Notes: generated from the sequence alone by a model not told the origin. DNA of 64,000 bases from Haliscomenobacter sp040401995 (GCA_040401995.1 JBBANM010000021.1:1-64000), one strand, 5' to 3'. Positions 34,947 through 44,753 are shown, numbered from the stretch's first letter. Made by a program: numbers and translations.

Positions 34947-35516
34947 ATGAACCTAACCATTTTGCTGTTTTTAAATTGGCTTACGATGTTGAGTTTTCAT
35001 AATCCACCTTCTACGATCCCCTGCTTTTCGGCGGAAGAGCAAAAGTTATATGCCTTAATCAACCAATACCGCGCCAAAAATCATTTGCCAGCTATACCCG
35101 CTTCGGCATCGCTCACCACTGTTGCGCAAACGCATGTACACGACTTGGAAGACAACCAACCAGCAACGGGGGAGTGTAATCTACACAGTTGGTCAGATAA
35201 AGGAACCTGGAAAGCATGTTGCTACACCCCCGATCACAAAAATGCTCAGCTGATGTGGAGCAAACCAGCGGAATTGACTGCTTACCCTAGCGAGGGTTTT
35301 GAAATCGCTTTTTGGCACAGCGATGCTTCCACTGCCGATAGATCGATCGATGGTTGGAAAAAAAGCGCTGGCCATAATGCGCTGCTGGTGAACAAAGGGA
35401 TTTGGAAAAACAAAAAATGGAAAGCCATGGGGATCGGAATTTATAAACACTACGCTGTAGTTTGGTTTGGCTTGGAAAATGATCCGGCTGGAAAACCGGA
35501 GTTTTGTAAACCTTAG
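34947..35516 (+). CDS. CAP/SCP-domain secreted protein
   Basis: A 189-residue protein with a hydrophobic N-terminus (MNLTILLFLNWLTMLSF) and a CAP (SCP/PR-1-like) domain: EEQKLYALINQYRAKNHLPAIPASASLTTVAQTHVHDL, then GHNALLVNKGIWKNKKWKAMGIGIYKHYAVVWFG. The usual histidine/glutamate site is partly kept (His in QTHVHDL and in AGHNALL). Four or five cysteines suggest disulfides, so it is likely extracytoplasmic. Function of bacterial CAP proteins is mostly unknown. Its stop codon is part of the 9-base duplication flanking a small inserted element. Confidence 0.82.
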   Translation: MNLTILLFLNWLTMLSFHNPPSTIPCFSAEEQKLYALINQYRAKNHLPAIPASASLTTVAQTHVHDLEDNQPATGECNLHSWSDKGTWKACCYTPDHKNAQLMWSKPAELTAYPSEGFEIAFWHSDASTADRSIDGWKKSAGHNALLVNKGIWKNKKWKAMGIGIYKHYAVVWFGLENDPAGKPEFCKP

Positions 35517-35619
35517 TATACTACTGGACATTTTCGCTTTGATCGCTCCTCAAACCTTCCAGGTCTCGAAGACCTGGAAGGTTTACGCATCCCCAAAATT
35601 TAAAATTTCCAGTAGTATG
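35517..35619. mobile_element. 103-base MITE-like element with 9-base target duplication
   Basis: AAACCTTAG occurs directly before (35508-35516) and directly after (35620-35628) the element. The ends are the inverted repeats ATACTACTGGA (35518-35528) and TCCAGTAGTAT (35608-35618), and the imperfect match continues inward. The centre is a perfect 15-base stem, AAACCTTCCAGGTCT (35552-35566) against 35570-35584, with a three-base loop. There is no coding capacity. The duplication overlaps the last codons and stop of the CAP gene, whose reading is preserved. Confidence 0.75.
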
Positions 35620-35807
35620 AAACCTTAGCGCTTATTCGAATTTGTGCTGAATTGCCAAGTTTGATGCGTAAGTCGATACGTTTCTATAGTCGAAGTCTTT
35701 TTTGGCTGGAAAATGGTCTTTTTTCCCTGATTTTTGCTCTCAATTGATGCCTGTACAATAAATCTGATTTATATTGTTCCATCACTTACTTAACCAAATA
35801 CAGGATC

Positions 35808-38800
35808 ATGCGATTAAAAATAGCCCTCTTATTGAGTTGTTTACTCGGGGGAAGCCTTCTTTTTGGCCAAACAGTAGACACCAAATTGCTCAAAAACATC
35901 AAACCCCGCAATATTGGCCCAGCGGGTATGAGCGGTCGAATCACCGCCATCGATGTCGCGCACAGCGAACCGGATCACATTTACGTTGGATCTGCTTCGG
36001 GAGGAGTTTGGAAATCTGAAAGTGGAGGGATCAACTGGGAACCCATTTTTGAAGAACAACCCGTTCAAGCCATCGGCTCCATTGCCATCAATCAACACAA
36101 CCCTAGTGAAATCTGGGTTGGTACTGGCGAGGGTAACCCGCGCAACTCGCAAAACTTTGGTGCGGGAATTTTCAAATCCATCGATGGGGGTAAAACTTGG
36201 AAGTGCATGGGGTTGAAAGAGACCAAAACCATCCACCGTATCATCATTAATAAAGACAATCCCAATATTGTCTATGCTGGAGCACAAGGTTCATCCTTTG
36301 GCCCAAATGACGAACGCGGCGTTTATCGCAGCAAAGACGGCGGCAAAAGCTGGGAGCGCATTCTTTTTGTCAACAACCAAACTGGAGTAGCCGACTTGAT
36401 CGTTGATCCTAGCAATCCCAACAAATTGATTGCCGCTATGTGGGAATATGGCCGCAAACCTTGGACTTTTAACTCTGGTGGTGCTGGCTCCGGTCTTTAC
36501 GTTACTTTTGATGGCGGCGACACTTGGGAAAAACGCAACGAAGCAGACGGTTTGCCTAAAGGGCCGCTGGGGCGGATTGGGGTAGCTATTGCCCGCAATA
36601 AGCCCAATATTCTTTATGCTTTGATCGAAGCGAAAGAAAATGGTCTTTACAAATCTATCGATGGCGGTAAAAAATGGAGCTTAGTTTCCACCAAAAATAT
36701 TGGCGATCGCCCTTTTTACTATTCTGAATTGTATGTGGATCCTCTGAATGAAAATCGAATCTATAATGTTTTTTCACTCGTGTCGCGCAGTGAAGATGGC
36801 GGGCGCACTTTCGAAACGCTGCTACCTTATTTTGGCGTTCACCCAGATCACCATTCATTTTTCATTCACCCCACCGATCCCAATTTTTTGATTGACGGCA
36901 ATGATGGCGGTTTGAATATTTCGCATGATGGCGGTAAAAACTGGCGTTTTGTAGAAAACATTCCCGTTGGGCAGTTTTACCATGTCAACTACGATATGTC
37001 GATCCCTTATCAGATTGGTGGTGGCTTGCAAGACAATGGTTCATGGGTTGGGCCAAGTTCGGTTTGGCAGCAAGGCGGTATTCGCAACGCCCATTGGAAA
37101 GAGGTGTTTTTTGGCGATGGATTTGACGTTGCTTTTCGACCCGATAATTCGCGTTTTGTTTATGCCATGGCGCAAGGTGGAAGCTTGGGTTATGTTGATA
37201 CGGAAACGGGCAAAACAACCTACATCAAACCCACTTCACCCAATGATGCCGAATTGCGTTTCAACTGGAACTCCGGTTTTGCCCAAGATCCTTTTAATAA
37301 CTGCGGCATATACTACGGTAGTCAGTTTGTGCACTACAGTAAGGATTGCGGCCAAAGCTGGGAAGTCATTTCCTCTGACCTTACCACCAACGATACCTCC
37401 AAACAAAAACCACACCTCAGCGGTGGGTTGACGCTGGATGCGACGAATGCGGAAAACCACACCACCATTTTAGCCATCGGGCCAAGTGCGGTGGATCAAA
37501 AAGTAATTTGGGTGGGTACCGACGATGGTAATGTTCAAGTTACTCGCGATGGTGGTAAAACCTGGACCAATGTGGCGAAAAACATGCCAGGATATAAAGC
37601 TGGTAGCTGGATTCCCTACATTGAAGTATCGGCAAAAAATGCTGGCGAAGCCTTTGTTGTTGTCAACGACTATCGTCGCAACGATTTTAAACCTTACGTA
37701 TTCCATACCACAGATTATGGGCAAACCTTCCGCAGGATTGTCGATGAAAATCAAGTGAGTGGCTACGTTCATTGTATCGTACAGGATGTCCAGGAGCCCA
37801 AACTTTTTTGGTTGGGCACCGATCATGGTTTGTATTTCAGCATCGATGGCGCTGCTACGTGGAACAAGTGGAACAATGGTTATCCTTCCGTTCCAACTGC
37901 CGATTTGAAAATTCATTCCCGTGATGCCGACTTAATTATCGGCACTTTTGGCCGTTCTTTCTGGATCCTGGACGACATTCGCCCGTTCCGGGAATTGGCT
38001 CGTACCGGAGGAAAGGTTTTGGATCAGCCTTTTAAAGTTTTTGCGGCGCCCGATGCTTACTTAGCAGAGTTCAGGTCATTTGACGGTGTTCGGTTTCCAG
38101 GGAATAGCCTCTTTTCTGGCGCCAATCGCTCCCCTGATGCCTGGATTACAATTTGGAACAAGCCAGCAGCAAAAGAAATGGCGCCACCAGCAGCTGTGCC
38201 TGCAGTAATCATCGATAATAAGGGCAAAAAAGACAAAGAGGTAAAAACTCCACCCGTGCCAACAGTAGAACCCAAAAAGAAGCCAGCAGATGAGAAAAAA
38301 CCGGAAAAGGTGAAGGTCATCGTGATTGGCGCTGCGGGGGATACCGTTCGTACCTTTAGCGCCAAATTGGATACCGGAATCACTAGAATCAATTGGAGAC
38401 TTAACCGCAATGGTGTACGCTATCCATCGCGTCAAGAACCCAAGCCCGATGAAGATGCACCTGGTGGGCCATCGGTTTTGCCCGGAGTTTATAAAGTAGT
38501 ATTCATTTACGGCAAAGACAAAGATTCAACGCAAGTCAATGTAAAAGTTGATCCTCGCTTAAAGCCAGCTTTGAATGATTTGAAAGCGCAGGATGCGGCA
38601 TTTAAAGAAGCGGAGAAAGTGATCAAAACTGCCGCACAAGGTTTTGATAAATTGCAGGAAGCAAAGGCAACCATCCGCCGCGTAGATCAAGCATTGGCCA
38701 ACGCGCCAGATAGTACCCGTCAAAAAATGACCAAACTTGGCAAAGCCCTCCAAGATAGCATCGCTAAGTTGGAAAAATTGTACATGCAGCCGGATGACGC

Positions 38801-39050
38801 CAAGGGTATCCAGCGGGAAGACGATAATTTGATGTCGACGCTAGGAGAAGCGGGGCAGTACATTGATTCTTCCATTGGTGCGCCTAATCAAGCGGCTCAA
38901 CGCATGATGGAAAAAGCGCGCAAACACACGGGTAGAGTCATCGAAGCCATCAATGGCTTTTTTACCAAATCATTTGTGCCTTATCAGCAAAAAGTGGAAC
39001 AGATCCAGTTTTCGCTCTTTAAGCCATATAAGCCTTTGAAGCTGGAGTAG
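35808..39050 (+). CDS. Large secreted BNR-repeat (sortilin/VPS10-like) beta-propeller protein
   Basis: A 1080-residue exported protein. After the signal peptide (MRLKIALLLSCLLGGSLLFGQ) come many Asp-box repeats (for example SKDGGKSWERI, SIDGGKKWSLV, SEDGGRTFETL, SHDGGKNWRFV, TRDGGKTWTNV) filling about residues 40-740, consistent with two beta-propellers as in Sortilin_N proteins. A lysine/proline-rich linker sits near 790-840, followed by a strand-rich domain and a helical, coiled-coil-prone C-terminal region (about 920-1075). Such proteins are often annotated as glycosyl hydrolases, but I see no catalytic residues that would show this. Single-gene unit with a clear terminator. Confidence 0.85.
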   Translation: MRLKIALLLSCLLGGSLLFGQTVDTKLLKNIKPRNIGPAGMSGRITAIDVAHSEPDHIYVGSASGGVWKSESGGINWEPIFEEQPVQAIGSIAINQHNPSEIWVGTGEGNPRNSQNFGAGIFKSIDGGKTWKCMGLKETKTIHRIIINKDNPNIVYAGAQGSSFGPNDERGVYRSKDGGKSWERILFVNNQTGVADLIVDPSNPNKLIAAMWEYGRKPWTFNSGGAGSGLYVTFDGGDTWEKRNEADGLPKGPLGRIGVAIARNKPNILYALIEAKENGLYKSIDGGKKWSLVSTKNIGDRPFYYSELYVDPLNENRIYNVFSLVSRSEDGGRTFETLLPYFGVHPDHHSFFIHPTDPNFLIDGNDGGLNISHDGGKNWRFVENIPVGQFYHVNYDMSIPYQIGGGLQDNGSWVGPSSVWQQGGIRNAHWKEVFFGDGFDVAFRPDNSRFVYAMAQGGSLGYVDTETGKTTYIKPTSPNDAELRFNWNSGFAQDPFNNCGIYYGSQFVHYSKDCGQSWEVISSDLTTNDTSKQKPHLSGGLTLDATNAENHTTILAIGPSAVDQKVIWVGTDDGNVQVTRDGGKTWTNVAKNMPGYKAGSWIPYIEVSAKNAGEAFVVVNDYRRNDFKPYVFHTTDYGQTFRRIVDENQVSGYVHCIVQDVQEPKLFWLGTDHGLYFSIDGAATWNKWNNGYPSVPTADLKIHSRDADLIIGTFGRSFWILDDIRPFRELARTGGKVLDQPFKVFAAPDAYLAEFRSFDGVRFPGNSLFSGANRSPDAWITIWNKPAAKEMAPPAAVPAVIIDNKGKKDKEVKTPPVPTVEPKKKPADEKKPEKVKVIVIGAAGDTVRTFSAKLDTGITRINWRLNRNGVRYPSRQEPKPDEDAPGGPSVLPGVYKVVFIYGKDKDSTQVNVKVDPRLKPALNDLKAQDAAFKEAEKVIKTAAQGFDKLQEAKATIRRVDQALANAPDSTRQKMTKLGKALQDSIAKLEKLYMQPDDAKGIQREDDNLMSTLGEAGQYIDSSIGAPNQAAQRMMEKARKHTGRVIEAINGFFTKSFVPYQQKVEQIQFSLFKPYKPLKLE

Positions 39051-39067
39051 ATTTACTTTTCATGGAT

Positions 39068-39104
39068 CAAAAAAGCCACGCTGTTCAACAGGGTGGCTTT
39101 TTTG
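39068..39104 (+). terminator. Rho-independent terminator after the BNR-repeat gene
   Basis: AAAAAAGCCAC (39069-39079) pairs with GTGGCTTTTTT (39093-39103), and an inner CTG/CAG pair continues the stem. The T-run is part of the stem and continues with GTTT. It lies 18 bases after the stop codon. Confidence 0.88.
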
Positions 39105-39135
39105 TTTAAGAGTGTGTTTGGATATGTTGAAAGAT

Positions 39136-39741
39136 TCATTTTTTACGCTTCAACTCCTCTAACTCTTTTTCCAACTGCTCGATGTACGCTTTTTGGGGCG
39201 CCATTGCTTCTTGGATCTCTTGCAGTGTATAACGCTGAGTGATGTGTTGTGGACAATTCCAATCATACCCTTTGATGTGGAGTAGCATGATCCGTTCCGG
39301 TTTGGCTTTGTATTCGGTAAGTTGCAATTTAGCTACTAAATCAGGACGATCCTCTAAAACAACGATCTCCGCTTCGGCAAACATTTTTAAACGGGTTTGG
39401 CGGGCATAATCCATGAAAAATAGTGCCACATTGCGATTGGTCTGGATGTTTCCGGTGGAAATATATTGCAGGTTACCTCTAAAATCTAGAAAACCCAAAG
39501 TCGTTGGATCCAAAATTTTTAAAAAACCTTGAGGGCCTCCTCGAAACTGAATATACGGGAACCCATTCTCACCGATTGACGATAAATAAAACCCGTCTCT
39601 TTCGGCAATAAAGAATATTTCATTTTCACCCAAACCGGCTACATCGCGTGCTTGTTCTACCCGCTCGTATTGCTTTCTGCTACCATGCTGTTCTTGCAAT
39701 TTTTTGACCGGGTCGGTGAAAGCCAATTTTGCGTAGTTCAT
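39136..39741 (-). CDS. Pyridoxamine 5'-phosphate oxidase-like flavin-binding protein
   Basis: A 201-residue split-barrel protein, probably binding FMN or F420-like cofactors. The family pattern is ENEIFFIAERDGFYLSSIGENGFPYIQFRGGPQGFLKILDPTTLGFLDFRGNLQYISTGNIQTNRNVALFFMDY. It ends in a short coiled coil (IEQLEKELEELKRKK). Started at the ATG at 39741; a TTG at 39756 would add five residues. Its substrate is unknown; true PdxH activity is unlikely as the PNP-binding tail is not evident. Confidence 0.8.
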   Translation of the reverse strand: MNYAKLAFTDPVKKLQEQHGSRKQYERVEQARDVAGLGENEIFFIAERDGFYLSSIGENGFPYIQFRGGPQGFLKILDPTTLGFLDFRGNLQYISTGNIQTNRNVALFFMDYARQTRLKMFAEAEIVVLEDRPDLVAKLQLTEYKAKPERIMLLHIKGYDWNCPQHITQRYTLQEIQEAMAPQKAYIEQLEKELEELKRKK

Positions 39742-39937
39742 GTTTTTTCTTTTCAACTGTCAAGATCATTTCTTCGACAGGATAAATGGAACAAGCGTTT
39801 GAATGCGATTGGTTGAGCGAGCTGTTTTCTTTTCAGTATTCCTGTCCGAGCCAGGACGATTATTCCTGTAAATTGGCTTCCGTTTTAACCAAAAAGATGT
39901 ACATTAGATTGGTATCATTAACACAAACACCTAAGAC

Positions 39938-40303
39938 ATGCAACTCCTAAGCCAAATCCTCATCGGCATCGTCGCGCTCGAACACCTGTACATTTTGTGG
40001 TTGGAAATGTTTGCCTGGGAAACCCGCGGCAAAAAAGTATTTGGAAAATCAATGGCGCCGGAGCTGTTCAAACCCACTAAAAAATTGGCCGCCAATCAAG
40101 GCTTGTACAATGGCTTTTTATCGGCAGGCTTGATTTGGTCTTTTTTTATTACCGATGCCCAGTGGGCGCAAAACATTGCCTTGTATTTCCTGGGTTGTGT
40201 AGCTGTTGCCGGAATTTATGGCGCCCTTACTGCCAGCAAAATGATTTTCGTTATTCAAGCTGTGCCAGCAATTTTGGCAATAATTGTTCTCCTGTTGAAA
40301 TAA
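39938..40303 (+). CDS. DUF1304 family membrane protein
   Basis: A 121-residue protein with four hydrophobic helices (about 5-25, 52-72, 78-96, 102-119) of the DUF1304 family; VALEHLYILWLEMFAWET and ANQGLYNGFLSAGLIW are its characteristic stretches. Function unknown. Its stop codon directly adjoins the stop of the convergent RidA gene. Confidence 0.85.
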   Translation: MQLLSQILIGIVALEHLYILWLEMFAWETRGKKVFGKSMAPELFKPTKKLAANQGLYNGFLSAGLIWSFFITDAQWAQNIALYFLGCVAVAGIYGALTASKMIFVIQAVPAILAIIVLLLK

Positions 40304-40678
40304 TCAAAGTGCGGCCACTGCCTCAATTTCAATTTTAAATCCGTAATGAAGCTCGGATACCGGCACCACCGAGCGTGCAGGACGCCAATCGCCAAAGAAT
40401 TGGGCGTACACGGCATTTACCCTGCCCCACAAGCTGATGTCGGAGATAAACACCGTTGTCTTGATCACTTTGTTTAGGCTGCTGCCACTGGCCACTAGAA
40501 TGGCTTCTAAATTTCGTATGGTAAGCAAAGTCTGCTGTTCAATCTCGCCTAGGCATTTTTCGCCAGTAACTGGATCAATTGGCAGTTGACCAGCAACAAA
40601 AACAAGGTCGCCATGAATGATGGCTTGAGAGTAATGTCCGCCTGGTGCGGGGGCATTGGTCGTCAGTATGGGCTCCAT
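40304..40678 (-). CDS. RidA family enamine/imine deaminase
   Basis: A 124-residue RidA (YjgF/YER057c/UK114) protein, normally trimeric, which hydrolyses reactive enamines such as 2-aminoacrylate. Visible are APAPGGHYSQAIIHGDLVFVAGQLPIDP, the catalytic arginine in ARSVVPVSEL (Arg102) and the C-terminal KIEIEAVA. An L-serine dehydratase, which produces 2-aminoacrylate-type intermediates in PLP relatives, is in the window but is of the Fe-S type, so no link is claimed. Confidence 0.92.
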   Translation of the reverse strand: MEPILTTNAPAPGGHYSQAIIHGDLVFVAGQLPIDPVTGEKCLGEIEQQTLLTIRNLEAILVASGSSLNKVIKTTVFISDISLWGRVNAVYAQFFGDWRPARSVVPVSELHYGFKIEIEAVAAL

Positions 40679-40716
40679 TTTTTTTGCAACAAGATAAGCG
40701 ATGTTGAGATAAAATA

Positions 40717-41919
40717 TTACCCTTTCCGCAATAAACGCGCCATGTAAAATCCGTCAAAACCGCGTTCCTGCGGCAAAATAGTTTGCTCGGCCACCAGTTC
40801 GAATGCGCAATCGGGTTGCTGCAAAAAGAACTGCACTTGCTCCTGATTCTCGGAAGGTAAGATGCTACAAGTGGAATAGACCAACATACCGCCCGGTTTT
40901 ACCATACGCGAATAACTTTGCAGAATCTGGCGCTGGGTTTCATGCAAACGTTGAATTTGCTCCATGTTGAGCGTCCAGCGGGCATCGGGATGGCGACGGA
41001 AAATCCCCAATCCTGAACAAGGTACATCCAACAACACCCGATCCGCCGATTGATCAAGGCGTTTGATGACTTTGGTAGTGGTGATTTGGCGGGTTTCAAT
41101 AATGGTAGCGCCAACACGACGGGCTCGTTTTTTTAGATGCTCCAGTTTCCACTCTTCCGTATCTAAGGCTAAGATGCGGCCTTTGTTGCCCATCAATGCC
41201 GCAAGATGCATGGTTTTTCCACCATTGCCGGCACAAGCGTCGATAATGCGCATCCCTGCTTTGGGTTCCAAAAACGGCGCTACTAGCTGCGAAGAGAGAT
41301 CTTGCACCTCGTAAAGTCCATCTTTAAAAGCCGTATTGATAAAAAGCTCACCGCGACTTTCAGCCAGCAGTGCGTCTTCCCCTACGCGGCGCGTGCGAAT
41401 GTCGAACGATGCCAAGGTTTGAATGACCGTTTCCACATTGGCCTTAAGTCGATTGACCCGCAATACTGCATGCGGCCGTTTGTTCAAAGAGTGAAGGGTA
41501 GGCGGCCACAAAGCGCCCAATTCTTTTGCCCCCAGTTCATCCAACCAATCGGGGATCGACTCCCGAACGGCGCGTTGAGAACGTAGATCTTGGTATCGAT
41601 CTTTGATGGCCTCGCGGTTGAGGTTGCCAAACTCTTCCCAGTTGGGTGGGTTCTCACCTTTTAAAACATACAAGATGGCGCACATCTGCCACCAATCGTT
41701 AACACCAATCGGTTCGCGACCCGCCAAATTGGATAAAAGGCGATAAAAACGAACCATATCGTAAGTCACCTCAGCCATCAGCCCGCGCTCGTCGGTGCCC
41801 CAGTGGGTGTTTTTCTTAAATTGTTCCTGGATTGCTTGATCGGCATAACGCCCCTCTACAAATACTTGTTCCAGTGCGGCAACCATTGCCTGTAATTGTT
41901 GCGGACGAGGAAAGGCCAT
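40717..41919 (-). CDS. RNA m5C methyltransferase, RsmB/NSUN family
   Basis: A 400-residue S-adenosylmethionine-dependent methyltransferase that makes 5-methylcytosine in rRNA. The N-terminal NusB-like part is all-helical. The SAM motif is IDACAGNGGKTMHLA (about 228-242), followed by DVPCSGLGIFRRHPDARW with one catalytic cysteine and VYSTCSILPSENQ with the other. Which cytosine is modified cannot be told; RsmB (16S C967) is the closest described type. Single gene, 38 bp upstream of RidA. Confidence 0.9.
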   Translation of the reverse strand: MAFPRPQQLQAMVAALEQVFVEGRYADQAIQEQFKKNTHWGTDERGLMAEVTYDMVRFYRLLSNLAGREPIGVNDWWQMCAILYVLKGENPPNWEEFGNLNREAIKDRYQDLRSQRAVRESIPDWLDELGAKELGALWPPTLHSLNKRPHAVLRVNRLKANVETVIQTLASFDIRTRRVGEDALLAESRGELFINTAFKDGLYEVQDLSSQLVAPFLEPKAGMRIIDACAGNGGKTMHLAALMGNKGRILALDTEEWKLEHLKKRARRVGATIIETRQITTTKVIKRLDQSADRVLLDVPCSGLGIFRRHPDARWTLNMEQIQRLHETQRQILQSYSRMVKPGGMLVYSTCSILPSENQEQVQFFLQQPDCAFELVAEQTILPQERGFDGFYMARLLRKG

Positions 41920-42016
41920 TTTTTATAAGTATGAATGAGCTGCAGTGGGAGGTAAAAAGCACTCCTTTTTCCTCCCGCTGCGGTAAAGCCCGCAAGATAC
42001 CAATTTCCCGGCAGAG

Positions 42017-43288
42017 TTATTGTACTTGTATGAGCTGAGAATACCGTCCATTAGCGGAACGACCTTCCAAGAGGTATAATCCGGGGGTTAGATTTTCCAA
42101 AGACATTGCATAATTGCCTTGAAAAGAAAACCGCTGCAACAGTTGTCCGCTAAGGTTAAATAAGGCTAAATCAACCAGAACCCCTTGTGGTGATTCCAAT
42201 TGCAATACTTCTTTTACTGGATTGGGGTAAGCACGCAGGGTTAAAGTATTTGGCTTAGGCTCTTGAGTTGGGGTTGTTCCGGAAAAACGCAGCAATAAGC
42301 CTCCTTCACCCAACGCCCAGCCGTTTTTTGTATTTGGCCAAAAAATACGGGTCAAAGGAGTACTTCCATCAAAACTACTTTTCCAAGTTTTGCCGCTATC
42401 ATTGGTTTGGTAGATTTTACCATCCTTTCCGGCAGCCCATCCTTGTTTGGTAGTCAAAAAAGCTGCATCGACCATATACGTTGGCAAATTTGTGTTCACC
42501 ACCTCCGCTGAAAACCGCCATGATTCCACGCCCCGCGTTGCATCATAATAAAATCCTTGCAAGCGCATCAAACGATTGGTAGGGCCTGGCAAATAGCGAA
42601 CTTGCTGATTGGAAAAAACGAAAACCGTATCCCGGTCGGGCGCCGCAATAGCGGTAAAGGCATCGGCATTGGGAAAATCAAATGGGAAAAGGCCACCCCA
42701 GGTTAGTCCGCCGTCGGCACTGCGAAACCCAAAAGTAGAATAGCTGGCAAAACCAGAAATATTGCCGATGAGATAAGCGGTTTTTCCATCGGGGATGAGT
42801 AAGCGTTCGGGTAAAACAGTTCCGCCATATTGAAGTTCTGTTTTTTGCCAACTTTTGCCGCGGTCGGCGCTCCAAGTTATCCCTTGATAGCCAAAATTAA
42901 GCCAGCGGCTCTGGTTGTTTTCCAACTGATACCCTTTTTGAATGGTATTTCAGGTTTTTCCCGCATCATTGCTGCGATAGAGCTGGTTGTCGAAATAGGT
43001 GCCTGCGGACACAATGATGGTATCACTCCCTGGGAGGAACACATCGTGTAGATCCTCTTTAATGTTGGTAGCGCGAGCAATCCAGGTAGCGCCGCCATCG
43101 CGGGTGATCGCAAGCGCGCCCTTTGCGCCCGCCACTGCGCCAAAGCCATTGGGAAGGAATTCAAGATCACTTAGTGCTTCGTTAAGGTTGGTTTTAACGG
43201 CAGTCCATTGGGCGATCAAGGAAAAATGACTGAGTAAAGCAAATGCCAAAGCAAAATGCTTCCACTGAAAAATGGGAATTCGGTTCAT
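42017..43288 (-). pseudogene. BNR-repeat protein with T9SS sorting tail, interrupted by an in-frame TGA
   Basis: One reading frame from the ATG at 43288 to 42017, broken only by TGA at 42952-42950. The first half has a signal peptide (ALLSHFSLIAQ) and repeats such as TRDGGATWIA, and stops at SNDAGKT. The Asp-box motif requires Trp next, so TGG to TGA is the simplest explanation. The second half resumes in the same frame with SADRGKSWQKT and QTNDSGKTWKSS, and ends in a type IX secretion C-terminal domain (YPNPVKEVLQL...GLYLLEG). Without the stop it would be a 423-residue secreted beta-propeller. Sequencing error or strain-level pseudogene cannot be separated here. Confidence 0.85.
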
Positions 43289-43490
43289 GGTTGTGTTTTT
43301 TTTAGATCCTGAAAGGGGTAGACGGGTTGGAGAGCGAATGCGTTGGAAAATAGTTTTGAAAAAACAACAATACTGAGTTAAAACATCTGTATGCTTAAAG
43401 AAAATTCCATGATTTTAAAATCAAACCCGAAGATAAAATTTTAACTTTCGGTATTGCTTATGTCCTTAAAGTCAAACACAGATCCTAGCA

Positions 43491-44123
43491 ATGGCCGAAA
43501 AACAAGAAAATTATTTCATCAAATCGCGGGTAGAAACTTTTAGCGATGGCATTTTTGCCATCATCGTTACCCTGCTGGTACTAGAAATCAAGACACCAAA
43601 ACTCGGCGATCCGAATTCAGTCGTTGAACTTACCCACGCTTTGTGGGTGCTTTTGCCCAAAATACTGAGCTGGATGGTCAGCTTTTTAATCGTTTGTGTA
43701 ATTTGGGTCAATCACCACCGCATTTTTGAGCAATTGAAACTGGTAACCCATAGCCTTTTTTGGCTCAATGCCAATTTGTTACTCTGGTGCTCATTTATTC
43801 CCTTTCCTACCGCGTTGATGGGGGATTTTTTGGCCAATCCTGCGGCTCAGGCGGTTTTTGGGCTAATCCTCGCCATGATGTCGTTCTCTTTTACCTTGAT
43901 GCGCTTCAATGTGCTCAAAAACGTGTACGTGCTCAACTACAATGTCGATGTCAAACAATACCAATTGGCGGCTCGGCGCTCTTTCTTTTTTGGCCCGGTA
44001 TTGTACCTAATTGGTGCGGCGAGCAGTTTTATTCATCCCTACATTGCGTTTGCGATCTATTTTTTCATCCCGCTTTACTTCATCTTTAGCAACACGATGA
44101 AGCCTAAGGCAAACACCCAATAA
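43491..44123 (+). CDS. TMEM175-like potassium channel family protein (DUF1211)
   Basis: A 210-residue membrane protein with six hydrophobic helices and the signature RVETFSDGIFAI (Arg13, Phe17-Ser18-Asp19) in the first helix. Bacterial TMEM175 proteins form tetrameric potassium-leaning leak channels. The NADP-binding protein gene begins 12 bases after its stop, so the two are co-transcribed. Confidence 0.9.
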   Translation: MAEKQENYFIKSRVETFSDGIFAIIVTLLVLEIKTPKLGDPNSVVELTHALWVLLPKILSWMVSFLIVCVIWVNHHRIFEQLKLVTHSLFWLNANLLLWCSFIPFPTALMGDFLANPAAQAVFGLILAMMSFSFTLMRFNVLKNVYVLNYNVDVKQYQLAARRSFFFGPVLYLIGAASSFIHPYIAFAIYFFIPLYFIFSNTMKPKANTQ

Positions 44124-44135
44124 AAAAACAAGAGC

Positions 44136-44753
44136 ATGAAAATAGCAGTAATCGGCACCGGAAATGTGGGCAGCACGCTCGCACTGGCCTTTAAAAAAGC
44201 TGGTCATGAGGTGGTTTTTGGCGTGCGCAACAGCGGCGGCGACTTCAAAGGCAAAGAGTTTGCTGACGAAAATGGAATCGACTACCGCGAGGTGCTGGCT
44301 GCCGTTGCGGCCAGCGAAGTGATTGTGCTCAGCACTCCCGGGCAGGTAGCGCACGAAGTAGCAAAAACATTAGGAGATGTCAGCTCCAAAGTCATCATCG
44401 ACACCATGAACGCAGTGGGAGTCAAGCCCGCTCATTACAATACCACCAGCGATGCGATCTTGGATAATTGCAACTGTACAGATTTGGCCAAATGTTTCAA
44501 CACCACGGGTTTTGAAAACATGGCTAACCCCGTTTATCACGGCGAACCCATCGATATGTTTGTGGCTGGCGATAGTGAAAAAGCCAAAAATGTCGCTACG
44601 CAATTGGCCAAAGACATTGGTTTTGGCGAGGTATATGATTTTGGCGGCAACAACCGCTTCGGTTTGATTGAGCAGTTTGCCCTTAGTTGGATTACACTAG
44701 CGATTATGCAAAAACAGGGTAGGGGAATGGCGTTTCGGGTGGTGAAACGGTAG
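44136..44753 (+). CDS. NAD(P)-binding oxidoreductase, F420-reductase-like family
   Basis: A 205-residue Rossmann-fold protein. The dinucleotide loop is VIGTGNVGSTLALAFKKAGHEVVFGVRN (residues 4-31), where the Arg/Asn after the second strand suggests NADP. The family (pfam F420_oxidored / NADP-oxidoreductase coenzyme F420-dependent) is used by many organisms that lack F420, so a plain NADPH-dependent reductase is more likely. CFNTTGFENMANP and FVAGDSEKAKN are typical later blocks. Partner gene: TMEM175 just upstream. Confidence 0.85.
   Translation: MKIAVIGTGNVGSTLALAFKKAGHEVVFGVRNSGGDFKGKEFADENGIDYREVLAAVAASEVIVLSTPGQVAHEVAKTLGDVSSKVIIDTMNAVGVKPAHYNTTSDAILDNCNCTDLAKCFNTTGFENMANPVYHGEPIDMFVAGDSEKAKNVATQLAKDIGFGEVYDFGGNNRFGLIEQFALSWITLAIMQKQGRGMAFRVVKR

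Noticed and set aside
42950..42952. In-frame TGA as a possible selenocysteine or recoding site
   Set aside because: The position calls for Trp in an Asp-box of a secreted beta-propeller; no SECIS-like hairpin or redox role is evident. A TGG-to-TGA mutation is simpler.
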